DNA of 64,000 bases, taken from the NCBI RefSeq assembly GCF_030247195.1, contig NC_080671.1, positions 8,385,343-8,449,342 on the forward strand, in the 5' to 3' direction. The translations under genes were made by a program, and so were the position numbers. The stretch's first letter is position 1; the number at the start of each line of letters is the position of its first letter. Shown in pieces: positions 23,111 to 33,589 of this stretch. The notes beneath the pieces are model-generated. The model worked only from the letters and a program-made list of their open reading frames with translations, searched no databases and was not told where the DNA came from. Origin of the DNA: Topomyia yanbarensis (taxonomy: Eukaryota > Arthropoda > Insecta > Diptera > Culicidae).

Positions 23111-23908
23111 CCGTTATGTGTCCAACAAAAACACCTTTAAGAGGCCAACGAGGGTACCCGGGTACCCACAAATTGAAATGCTCATAAGTATGGCTTCCTT
23201 CAACCGATTTGGACACTTTTAGATGTTTTGGATTCAGGGATTCATCCACTTTTTGATTCTGTAAAGTTGAACCGTATGAATGAACCTGGTTCTTGGTAAA
23301 CCGGATTTTACGGAGTAATGTTCCAGTACTAGGGCATGATTTATAAATTTTGATAATGTCCTAGCAATCTGAGCATCAAAACTCTTCAAATTGTCTCGGA
23401 AGTCTGTTATTTATTGTTACGGGACCATATGACAATTTGAAAATGGAATTGGAATAGAATGGCCACTCACGGTCCCACGGGAATCTGCTCCAGAATGTCC
23501 GTTCCAGGGTCAAATCACCAAATAGTTCCAAAACCACGAGATACACTGATGCATTTCCACCAATTTTGATACCCATATTGCTAGTATTCCATTGAAATTC
23601 ACAAATAGTAGCCCAGCACTGGAACATGCTTCCAGAAATCCGGATTCCCAGGAACCGAATAAAGTAACCCGATTCATTTTTACCAAGTCTAAAAGTGAAT
23701 GAGTTCCCGAATACAAAACCTGTTACGTAGTAAAAAAATTCTAGAGCCTCACTTCCCCCTTAATTAACAATATTATTAACCCAAAAGCTTGACTTAGTGA
23801 AATTCTAAGATGTCACAAAGTTTCAATTCCCAGCCACGGATAAAACATGGGAATTTCATAATTTGATACCTCAAAAGGTACCCGGGTACCGCGTCGGACA
23901 CACAACGG
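23111..23908. mobile_element. TTAA-flanked (piggyBac-like) MITE
   Basis: TTAA at 23107-23110 and 23909-23912 flanks ends CCGTTATGTGTCC and GGACACACAACGG, which are inverted repeats with one mismatch in 13. A palindromic GGTACCCGGGTACC block lies near each end. The 798 bp carry no plausible transposase. TTAA duplication is the hallmark of piggyBac-like elements. Confidence 0.8.
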
Positions 23909-24066
23909 TTAAATGTCTCTACCTCAAAAAGTATACAAGTAGTGAGTTTTAAATTTTTGAATTCCATTGGAAAGGTGTTTTCTTTTCTGTTACGTGTAAC
24001 GGCTGCGTTGGTCCAGCATCGTCGATTAGACAACCGTTCTATAGAGTGAGTGAATCCGAGATTTTA

Positions 24067-25258
24067 AAAACGATAAGGCCGTTGAGAAGGACGGAATCCC
24101 GGGTGAACTTCTAAAAGTCTAAAAAGTGACCGGTTGTGAGAAGCAATCCACTCCGTAATCGGGATGATCTGCGTGGTAGATAGAATGCCTTCGGATTGGT
24201 TGAATGGCCTCATATGTCCTATCTTCAAGAAGGACTACAATTTCGAACATAATGTCTTCCGAGGCATAACGATCCTCAATGCTGCCTACAAAGTAGTCTC
24301 TCGTGTTCTTTTGAGGAGACTGCGTCTGTTGGCTGAATTCTTTGTCGCTCAAAATGGGTTTCAAGAAGGACGACGGACCAAATGCGACAAATTCTGGATA
24401 TATTCCGGGAATACAACTTGCGGGCTCACCATCTGTTTGTGGATTTTAAGGCGGCAGACGATTCAATAAAACGAAATGAACTGTGGCAGATAATCGTTGA
24501 GCATGGTTCCCCGACAAAACTGATTAGCTTGATTCGGATGACGTTGGATGGGATAAAATCAAGCGATACGAAGATCTGATGTGCAAAGGAACGGAACGAT
24601 CATCACGAGATCTCACATGCTTCTTGGCTTTGCGATCAATATCGACATCATTGGCGTTGATCGCAGAGCAGTGGAAGAGGCATTGTTGCCTTTTAAAAGG
24701 GAAGCTGCAAGAATCGGGCTCACTATAAAGTCTGACAAGACAAAGTACATGGTAGCTGGCAGAGAACGTGGCAGTCGTGTTGGGTTTGAGGTGGAAAACG
24801 ATGGGGTACGGTAAACCAATTAATATATCTAACGATATGATACATATGATAACGATGCTAGCCGCGAAGGAAAAATGCATGTTGCTGCTGCGAATATGGT
24901 TTACGTAGTCAGCTAGAGTTCCACAGCCTAATAATGCGCACAAAACTTGCTCTATTCAAATCGCTGATACTCCTTGTTGCTCTGAACGGCCATGGATGTT
25001 GAAGGAAGCAGGGTATCGAGTGCTCGGCTTGTTTGGGAGAAGACGAAAATGGAGAATGGCGCAGACGCACGGACCCCCAATAGTACCAAGTATACATCCA
25101 TGCTGACATTGGAAGGCTGATAAAACACGATAGACTACAAAACCTGGAAGAGGTCGTCGATTTCGAGGCAAACCCCGCTATCGCTGGCTGTGCACAATTG
25201 AGGAAGATGCGCGTGCGGTGGGCGTCCATGAAACTGGCGGTCCAAGATCGAGTAACCT
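24067..25258 (+). pseudogene. RTE-clade LINE relic (reverse transcriptase to C-terminus)
   Basis: Starts at KAVEKDGIPGELLK. It continues with DRMPSDWLNGLICPIFKK, NAAYKVVSRVLLRRL and QNGFQEGRRT, then after a frameshift MRQILDIFREYNLRAHHLFVDFKAADDS (motif A). It ends with DIIGVDRRAVEEAL and LTIKSDKTKYMVAG, the region just after the FADD box, which itself is damaged. Further on, RGRRFRGKPRYRWL and EEDARAVGV match the RTE C-terminal tail. The wording is typical of RTE/JAM-type mosquito LINEs. Several stops and frameshifts are present, and the endonuclease is missing. It lies inside the hAT element. Confidence 0.8.
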
Positions 25259-25708
25259 AGAAATCTAAAATACATTCGGATATGATTCGAATTATCCGGT
25301 CACTAAGTCACTAAGATAATAATGACGATTGTTAGTTTGTTAAGGGGAAATTTGATATTATGACAGATGCACTTGACCGCCCTTTCACCTAGGACGTTTG
25401 ACAAGCAATTACAAAGCTGAGGCACGAGCTAGAACCTGCGAACACTGGGAAGTATTCACCATTCGGCGACCTTGTTATTAGTATTAAAAAAACTACAAAT
25501 ACTAATAAAAAATTTGTCAACTCTTGTCGCATAATGAATAATGACAAGGTGCCGCAAAATAAAAAAGAATGTACTTTTCAATGTGATCCAGAAAAGGTTG
25601 CAGGTCTGGTACAAACCCAACTCTTTTGAAAATTCATTATAAAAAGGGCGGCAAATTTAATTTTTGGCCCCGAGCGGCAAATCATCTCGCGCCGCCACTG
25701 CTACTTGG

Positions 25709-26170
25709 TTTTTTATCTGGCTTCAGAATAGGAATAACCTTGGTATTTCTTCATCTTCCAGGAAAGTATGCGCATGCACAACATTTGTTGAATATAGTAT
25801 TTCAAGGTGATTTCAGGGAGGTTTTTAAAAAGAATGTTAAAAAAATTTACCTGAGGCATTCATATTTTTTAACTTTTTAAGATGGATCTCATCTTAATTT
25901 CTTTATCTCAACAATTTCGTCTTGAGGTAATTCTTGATTTAAAATAGTCTCGTATTTTTGTAGAACTATGTTTTCAATATAACTCACAACGTTGAAATTA
26001 AAAGTATGGACGCTCTCAAACTGCTGAGCAAATTTTCGAGCTTTTTCCTCGTTTGCAAGAGGTAAGTTACCTTCCTTCAAAGCTGGAATTGGTTTCTGTA
26101 GTTTGTTATTAATCTTAGACAGTTTGCAGAAAGGATTAGTATATGGAAACTCTTTCACGAAATTTCTTAA
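25709..26170 (-). pseudogene. Jockey/CR1-like LINE, endonuclease-to-RT linker and start of RT
   Basis: The minus-strand frame 26158-25889 reads KPIPALKEGNLPLANEEKAR, then KFAQQFESVHTFN and LPQDEIVEIKKLR. That is the linker before the reverse transcriptase in Jockey/CR1-type elements. It continues with 'KKYQGYSYSEAR'-like sequence up to 25709, where the hAT element interrupts. The distal part is at 22180-22610. Broken by frame changes. Confidence 0.65.
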
Positions 26171-26312
26171 GAGTGTGAATCTACGTTAAATTTCCTTTTA
26201 TAGATCCTGACGAATAAATTTCATAGCAGGATCACGAGAACGTTGATAATTACTCTTCAATCGAATCGGAAGTTGAAGTTATTTAGTGAGGTTTTACTCA
26301 ACTACCACAACT

Positions 26313-26405
26313 ATATTACTCGATCAAATACTATGGAGAAAAAAACGAAACCTGTTCCATAACCGGGCACGTGCTTCTTATTTTGGCAACGATTGACCGA
26401 TTCTG
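26313..26405 (+). repeat. left copy of a ~95-bp direct repeat flanking the LOA-like LINE
   Basis: Runs from 'atattactcgatcaaat' to 'ccgattctg'. It matches 29326-29422 with a few substitutions and a short A-run indel. Such a duplication is what a long target-site duplication of the enclosed LINE would look like. Confidence 0.8.
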
Positions 26406-26764
26406 CCGGCTGTTCGGCCATCTATGGGAGCTGTCCATCAATGTCAGCTTCTTTCTCCGAACAGCCTAGATAAGCCGTGTAGTGTCGGTAGTGGTTGTTT
26501 CAACCGGCTAAGAATTACACTACGGACTACCTGTTCCGGTGGTAACACCAAACAGGGAACCCTAATTCCATAGTGTCATGCGACCCGTGCTATGGGTAAA
26601 ATTGTTGAGGGGGTTTAAAATATTCTCAATGGCGAACGGAGCCTGGGAAGAGCCGGGCGAACTCCCCAGTAACTGGCTGTGGTCCACTAGGAGGTTGATA
26701 ACTCTATTATCTTTCTCCGGACAAAACCAGCCTAGAGGCCGCGTGGCATCCGGCGGGTTGAAGT

Positions 26765-28840
26765 ATGTCAGTTATGGAAATAACTGTCAAATTCATTCCC
26801 AAAGGTGGCCGCGTCACTTATGAGGAGGCAAAGAGCTTTAGACCGATCAGTCTGACCTCCTTCCTTCTCCAATCAGTGGAACGTTTAATCGACCACTACA
26901 TTCGGGATGGTAGCTTGGGCGAGCACCCGCTGCATGCAATGCAACATGGATATCAGCGGGGGAAGTCTACTACCACCCTGTTACACAATGTTGTCTACAA
27001 CATTGAAAAAGCTTTTTCACAAAAGCAATCAAGTTTAGGAGTTTTTCTCGATATTGAAGGTGCTTTTGACAACGTGTCTTTCGAATCCATTTTGGAAGCA
27101 GCACGAGATCATGGAGTACCTTCATATATCACGAACTGGATACACGCAATGCTTAGCAACCGACATCTGTGCTCATCGTTAAGACAAGTAGAGATGAGGA
27201 AACTGAGTGTCTGCGGATATCCTCAAGGTGGTGTGCTTTCACCACTTCTATGGAACCTTGTCGCCGATAGCTTGTTGAGAAAACTTAATGAGCTTGGGTT
27301 TCCGACGTATGGTTTCGCCGATGATTATCATATAATGATCACCGGTATTTGCATTAACACACTTTTTGATTTGATGTAACAAGCCTTATGTATTGTTGAG
27401 CGGTGGTGTCTTCATGTTGGACTATCAGTTAATCCAAATAAAACCTCAATGGTGCTTTTCACGCAACGAAGGATTACAACCGGAGCTCGTCCATTGCAGT
27501 TTTTTGACTCTGAAATTATTGTCGAAGATCCAGTTAAGTACGTTGGGGTAATTCTCGACTCAAAACTTAATTGGACAGCTCACATCGATTTCAGGATCAA
27601 GAAAGCTTTCATGGCCTTTGGCCAATGTAGACGGGCTTTCGGCAAATCCTGGGGACTCAAACCCAAGTACATTCAGTGGATCTACACAACAATTGTTAGA
27701 CCAATACTGCCATACGGGTGCCTTGTTTGGTGGCAGAAGGGAGGAGTCATGACAATCCAATCAAAGTTAAACCATCTTCAGAGGACGGTCTTGATGGCGA
27801 TGACTGGTGTGTTCTCGACAACACCTACTGCTGCTCTCGAGGCACTCTTGAACATAAAACCACTACATGTGTTTCTGAAAGAAGAAGCACTTTCTTGTGC
27901 ATACCGTCTTAATGTTACTGGGCTCTGGAACAGTAACCCAATAGATCGTGTAACTAGCCACACAGGACTGTGGCCCCAAATGGTTACTTGGGATGAATAT
28001 GCACTTGCTCCCAGTGACCTTACACTCACATGTAGTTTTCCTACTAAAACTTTCAATGTGAGAATTCCTCTTCGTGAGGAATGGCTGTCTGGCTGGATGG
28101 AGCGACAACTTGAAGAATACGTAGTTTGTTATACGGACGGTTCTTTGTTGGAGGGCCGAGCCGGTGCTGGTGTCTATTGTCATGAGATGAGATTAAACCA
28201 ATCTCATTCGCTTGGTAGATACTGTACCGTATTCCAAGCAGAAATCTTTGCGATTCTGTGTTGCGTACAATCCGCACTTCAACAGGGAATTTGCGGTAAA
28301 AGAAACTATTTTTGCTCTGACAGTCAGGCTGCCGTGAAAGCACTTAGTTCGGCAGATTCGAGATCGAAATTAGTAATCGCATGTCGAACTCAAATCGAAG
28401 AACTTAGCATTTCAAATGCTATCTACCTTCTATGGGTACCCGGTCATTCCGGTATTACTGGAAATGAATGGGCGGACGAATTGGCTAGAGCTGGCGCTGC
28501 GACTGATTTCGTTGGTCCAGAACCAGTTCTATCTCTGTCAATAAGTTGCATAAAGCACAAGATTCGCTCTTGGGCTGCATTCGAACATGCCAACCATTGG
28601 CGTAGCTTGCAAACTTGGTTCAAACAAAGGCTTTTCTGCCGGATGTGAGTCCGAAAATGTCAAGAAATTTGTTGCATTTTTCCAAGCACAACTGCAGTAT
28701 TCTGGTCAGGGCACTGACTGGACATTGCAAACTCAATTATCACATGGCTATTATTCAGCGCGCTGAGTATTATTCATGTGATCTTTTGTGAATCCGATTA
28801 CGGAACATCATATCATTTGATATGCAATTGCCCTGTATTA
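26765..28840 (+). pseudogene. LOA-like pol: reverse transcriptase plus RNase H, disabled by a stop and a frameshift
   Basis: The frame starts ATG at 26765. RT motifs in order: FIPKGGRVTYEEAKSFRPIS, HGYQRGKSTTTLL, VFLDIEGAFDNVS (motif A), YPQGGVLSPLLWN and GFADDYHI (motif C, near 27311-27328). A single in-frame TAA at 27377-27379 interrupts it. The same frame then runs 399 codons from 27449 to 28648 through KYVGVILD, RNase H YTDGS (28130), AEIFA (28238), CSDSQAA and WVPGHSGITGNEWADELARA. All recognisable RNase H acidic residues are kept. A one-base frameshift near 28635 moves the C-terminal part, which carries a CDL-type knuckle region, out of frame. It lacks the usual N-terminal endonuclease. 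Confidence 0.85.
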
Positions 28841-28974
28841 ATGTAATTGGGCATCCGGATTTTTGGTTCTCCATACATAGATGAACCTATGTACAGAGAG
28901 CTGAAATTTAAGGATATGCTTTTGTTCCTAACCCAGTGTGGTAAAGAGCTATAGTTTTTTAGCCTATTTGAATG

Positions 28975-29150
28975 ACAATATCTCTTCGGGGGTGTTGTCG
29001 TTCTGTTATCTCAATATCCCCTCGAGGGTGTTGATATATCCGCTCACTGTTTGAGTAGAGGTTCTAAATCCCTCCGGGGGTTGGAAGTTTTATTCCTGCT
29101 GTTGTAGCACCTGCAGATTGTTCAGCATCACTCCGGGGGTGCAGAATGCT
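28975..29150 (+). repeat. imperfect tandem blocks in the LINE 3' UTR
   Basis: Four blocks with 'cttcgggggtgttg', 'cctcgagggtgttg', 'cctccgggggttgg' and 'actccgggggtgc' spaced about 40-60 bp apart. They lie between the pol relic and the 'gattcct' tail. Confidence 0.65.
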
Positions 29151-29325
29151 CTGTTTTAATTGTTATGTGTCGTTGTTTTCCTTACCCCTAACCTTACCAC
29201 TTCCCCAATCCTTCCCATCAGGAAAATGATGAAAAGACGATTCTTGGCAAGGCACAAATCTTCGATCAACATGGGGAACGTGCCATTTGAGCCAGACGCT
29301 ACTGATTCCTGATTCCTGATTCCTG

Positions 29326-29422
29326 ATATTACTCGATCAAATACTATGGAGAAGAAAAAAAACGAAACCTGTTCCATAACCGGGCACGTGCTTCTTATTT
29401 TGGCAACGTTTGTCCGATTCTG
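29326..29422 (+). repeat. right copy of the ~95-bp direct repeat
   Basis: Matches 26313-26405. It directly follows the 'gattcct' tandem tail of the LINE, which places the 3' boundary of the insertion at about 29325. Confidence 0.8.
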
Positions 29423-31920
29423 ATGATACCACTTTGCCATCCAGCTTGTATTTACCCAGCAATCAAAAGACCAAACGGAGACTGCATTTACAAGTCCATA
29501 CAATTTCGGCTAAGCCTGGCCATTGCTATTGTGAAATCTTGCTCGACATCTCCATAGCTATGTGTATAAAATTATGACAAGTTTACATAATTCTCTGCTG
29601 ACATTTTTTTTCGCTTCCAAAACAAAATATCACGAACCGACTAAACGTGTGGAGCTAGATGATGCCATACCAGGAAAACGGCAAGCAACCCCTACCAGCC
29701 ACCGACGGCGACGTTGATCCGGGGGCCTACGGATCCGGGGGCCAACACGTTGACTGAGAATGAAAACACAGTTTTTAAAGAAACACGTGAATGTCGTCCT
29801 CACCGCCGCACCTGAGTAGGCTTTTCCCGTTTCTCACCGAAACGTCCTGGATTTGCATCTCAGCGGAAACAGATACAATCTATAAAGTAGGCGACGCCGC
29901 ACAACAGATACCAGGTGTTTGAAATCTTCGGTGGAAATAAGGATAGCTCCCGTCTGTCTCTGCGGAAGACATGGGCAAGGGAAAGATGAACATCACCATA
30001 AATAAAGACGGGCGTGAACAAACTGATGGGTGCTGCATTTTTCCTAATATACATACATTGGCGTTGGCGGAGAACCGGTGCCATAACTGTTCCTGGCAGG
30101 CCTTTGTCACGCTTACTGCCGGAAGACTTTAACGGGAAAGATCAACAGAGCAGGCTAATGAAGCAAGAAAAAAATCATGTGGAAGCACGTCAGTAAGGTT
30201 CCACATTTAAGATGCGCTGCTCCAATCGAATGGGGATATTTTTAGTTTAGTCTGGCTACATTTAAAATATGAAAATACCCACATGTTAATCTAGTTAAAT
30301 ACGATGACTTGAAATGTTCTCATATGGTAAAGTTCTTATTTTGGCCCTGTTAGGAAGTGTGCCGCATTGATTACATAGCCCACAATTTATGAAATGTGCT
30401 AAAATTGTTACTAAAATCTATGTAACAGCACGATAGGTCCAAAAATAGTAAAATACTTCTACTTGAGTGCAACAAAAATTCGAATCACATGCCTCATTTA
30501 TCGCACTACTATTTGTCAATGCGTTGAACAAATACGGCAGATACTGCTCTTACCAGCGTATTAGAAACTGGGTCAAAATAGGCTCATTACTATATATCAC
30601 CAAATCATGATCAGTTTTCCAGTACGTGCCGAGATAAGTTGTCTTATTAATATATAACGTGATCTGTCTTTCACACTTCGCGAGGTACAAGCTATGAGTA
30701 CTTTTCGTTGTGATTGTTAAATTTTGACTAAGAAAAAAACACGTAGCAGCCTCACCTTCATAAGTAGATACCGCTGTCTGGGCGTGAAGTGTTTCACTGT
30801 TAACAGTGAAGACCGATTGGGTGGGCAAATCGTATTCATACATAAAAAAATTCTTGTCTAGATCAGTAAAGAAACTTCTTCGAGAGAATAAATATTGCAA
30901 CTTTCACAGAGTAAAACTGATCTCATTATTATCCCAATTAACGTTTCGAACAATATACTATTCTCCCATTGACGTACACTGCAACCACCTATCGCAGCTC
31001 TTTCACAGCACAATATGATTTCAAGTCACATGAATTATAAATTCTACATTATTCACTTGTCGCAATTTTTCCACCCGACAGCACATGCGACAACATGAAA
31101 GACTGATTTCCGCCTTCATCATCGCCGGAAGAAAATTGCTACTAGGCGACGACAGCACAAAGGATTTGATATAAAAACAGTCTTTTATTGTCGTTCCGGT
31201 GGGAAATGGTTCGCAGGTGACGACGACGCACAAAATAGTCTCCGGGTCTTTTACGTTTCCGACTCGATCAGCATCGAATGCGAATGTAATTTGGTGTAGA
31301 TGAATCGATTGGGTCTTTCTCGTAATGGTAGAAAGGAATAGGAACAAAGAAATAGCCTACTTTTGTATCATTGTAAATTTAGCTACGCCAATGAACACTC
31401 GCTCCACTCGAATCGATCCTTATCAATTCAGGGAAAATGTAAATTTTCATCACTTTTTGACTGTTCCAACTCGCACACATTTCACGAGCTGATGTACATG
31501 CAGAAATCTTTTTTCTAACTCTCGTCATTCGGTCTAACGATAATGGAACCGTTGATGGTGAAATGCTATAAGCATTGATTTCATTTGTGATATTTTTTGG
31601 GGATGAATTTTATTTACATTGTTCATTCATTCGACAGAGTCGGGTAACTGGTGAATGGAATTAGATAGGAATATTGAAAAACTTTCCACTCCAATAGCCA
31701 CGATAACCATAATGCTACGGGTAAATGGGCAACCGAATTTAATGCGAACGCCCACGTTAACATTGTGTTTCTTTGAGGAGTAGTTGTTTCTAAATCGATA
31801 AGAATCTTAATCCTTAGGAGTAAATTTGAAAACGAATTTCAATTTATTATATAGTAACAAGAAAATTTAATTAATATCCCTCGAATCCAGATTTAAATAG
31901 ATAATCTTTATAAATGGGTA
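29423..31920. other. unassigned DNA with two minus-strand open frames
   Basis: Possibly host sequence. Minus-strand frames at 31347-31021 (108 codons) and 30900-30550 (116 codons) have protein-like composition and lie 120 bp apart in the same orientation. I recognise no domain, signal or homologue. A GC-rich duplicated word, 'ggatccgggggcc', occurs near 29700-29745. Confidence 0.25.
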
Positions 31921-32269
31921 TTAGAGTGGGACATGGTTATATTAAAAAAATAAAATTTCGCTCCGAGTAACGTTTTGGGTCCCATTTAGCTCCCAGAACA
32001 ACTTTGCAAATTTTTGGAGACTTTGTTTCTTTGTTAAATTTCCTACAAAAGCCGCAAAACGGTTTATTTTTAGGAAGCAATGGGCGACTCCTGGAGGAAT
32101 TATTCTGTGAAAGTTAATTTTCCCATATAAAATCCCATGTAAACTCTAAACAGTGGGCGCAAAAATATAGTTTCAGAGATCGAGCTAAGAATTTGCACAG
32201 ATGCTCTAAGACCCAAATGGCACCCAAAAAGTTGCTCGGAGCTAGACTCTATTTTTTGTCCCACCCTAA
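31921..32269. mobile_element. MITE with long terminal inverted repeats
   Basis: The left end TTAGAGTGGGACA and right end TGTCCCACCCTAA are inverted with one mismatch. The inversion extends inward for well over 100 bp ('gctccgag', 'tgggt.ccattt', 'tttgcaaatt'). The flanks 'gggta' and 'taggta' are similar, but the duplication length is ambiguous. Confidence 0.7.
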
Positions 32270-32338
32270 TAGGTATTAAGAAGGACTCACAGCTTGTAAG
32301 CCTTTTAGACCCCTATTTTTATTTAATTTATTATGAGA

Positions 32339-32915
32339 AGCAGGCCCGTGCACAAGAGAAAGGTTTTGGGGGTTCAAACCCCTCCCATGAGGGTTTTGAG
32401 TTACTTTTTAAAAAATTTTAACTAACATTAAATTATATTGAGAGCCGTTTTTAGATTTAAAATGTCATTTGAGCTCAGTCACTCTAGAAACAAGTCGTTG
32501 AAGAAACCGAGAAAGAAACAAGGGTGACTGGAAAGGGATGTACGTCAAGTTGTACGTCAGGACTTGAGCAGGTCAAATACACCACGAAGGTTGGACAGCA
32601 ACCTACAAAAAGCAGGAATGGAAAACATGAACGATTAACACAAAATAAAATGAGGAGGACCACAGTCCCTACTGAAGTAGTACCTATCGGTTGCCCGAAT
32701 GGATTGGGATGGATACCATGAGCCGGCAGGCAGCGGTGTCTGTTGAATTTTCCTTCTCGATAACAGATATTTTCCCAATCTGTTGAGCTGAGTCGATTAG
32801 TAGACAACGCCTCCGCCCTCTATTGCTCTTCAGCGTTTGAGTGTTTCTATACCTTTCTTTTAAAACAAACAAAAAAATCAAAACCCTCCCCATGAGAATG
32901 TTCTGCGCACGGGCC
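32339..32915. mobile_element. short hAT-like MITE
   Basis: CAGGCCCGTGCACA at the left and TGCGCACGGGCC at the right form hAT-style inverted ends. An exact 8-bp TTATGAGA lies at 32331-32338 and 32916-32923. Two extra bases (AG) precede the left CAG, so one end has shifted slightly. Both ends also carry 'aaaccc.tcccatgag' in inverse orientation. No transposase. Confidence 0.75.
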
Positions 32916-33229
32916 TTATGAGAGGACTAAAAGAGATATGAGAACGAAGCTTTTTGTATTCTATTGTTCGTTTATTGAATATAACAATGTATTTTTTGCA
33001 CTTATCGATGGTGATATGGTAGAATATTCATAAGCTTCTGATTTCAGTGTTGCTTAAACCAGATTAATGTCAAACCCAAACATAAATAATGAGCCACAGC
33101 GACCGACACTTCTACTATTTTTACTCTCATTACATTTTCATTTCATTTTTACAAACATCTGATTTATTTAGCTACTGGCTCGTAGTTGCTCAGTACTTTT
33201 CGATTTATTGGAGTACCGAGCAGTTTGGC

Positions 33230-33565
33230 GTGTTGCAATCGCGGCGGAGAAATGTTTGTCTGCTCGCCTACTGCGCCAGGGGAGTTAATTCAATTCCCGC
33301 GCATCTTTCATGTAAAGCTCATCATCGTTCAGGCTGTCTTGGTATCCGCCATCAGATGCTCTTCTCTGCTGGCCTGCACAACTGCCTCAACTCTGAAAAC
33401 TCTGTTTTGGGCTGGTTTTCCGTTGATGAGCTAGCTATCGTTTGAGGTGCATTCTCCTTTGCATCTTCCGCGCAAGGTTGTCCATTCGTCCCGCATCCTC
33501 ACAACAAGAACACCGTTGGGAATACTCGGGAAGATGTTTCTCCAAGTATCAGGTGTAACAGATTC
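33230..33565 (-). pseudogene. ORF1-like relic
   Basis: Minus-strand similarity to 640-1120 at base level ('atcagatgctcttc', 'aacaccgttgggaatac', 'gtaacagattctact'), including the 'GVLVVRMR' segment. Heavily broken. Immediately followed (plus strand) by the minisatellite at 33590. Confidence 0.55.
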
Positions 33566-33589
33566 TACTTCTTCGTATTACGAAGAATC

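Larger units (their letters stand above)
22611..25700. mobile_element. hAT-superfamily DNA transposon, non-autonomous, with nested insertions
   Basis: The ends are CAGTGGTGGCGC and its near-perfect inverse, one mismatch in 12. An exact 8-bp duplication, CTACTTGG, lies at 22603-22610 and 25701-25708, as expected for hAT. Both subterminal regions carry the word CCGAGCGGCAAA. A 17-base G-run occupies 22626-22642. No hAT transposase can be read. The interior includes a TTAA-flanked MITE (23111-23908) and a broken RTE LINE (24067-25258). Removing 22611-25708 rejoins the two halves of a minus-strand LINE. Confidence 0.85.
26406..29325 (+). mobile_element. LOA-like non-LTR retrotransposon with internal deletion
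   Basis: A 2.9 kb element. Its 5' leader (26406-26764) contains two related blocks 'ctttctccg...cagcctag...gccg.gt' near 26449 and 26711. It then passes directly into reverse transcriptase at 26765, so ORF1 and the endonuclease are absent. The pol relic is followed by a 3' UTR with repeated 'cgggggt' blocks (28975-29150) and a tail of 'gattcct' repeats (about 29303-29325). The ~95-bp direct repeats on both sides support one insertion event. RT followed by RNase H and a C-terminal CDLC motif fits the LOA (Lian-like) group; the clade is my inference. Confidence 0.8.

Noticed and set aside
32366..32400. tRNA-like B-box word 'gggttcaaacccc'
   Set aside because: No acceptor, D or anticodon arms around it. 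It is part of the inverted end of the hAT-like MITE.
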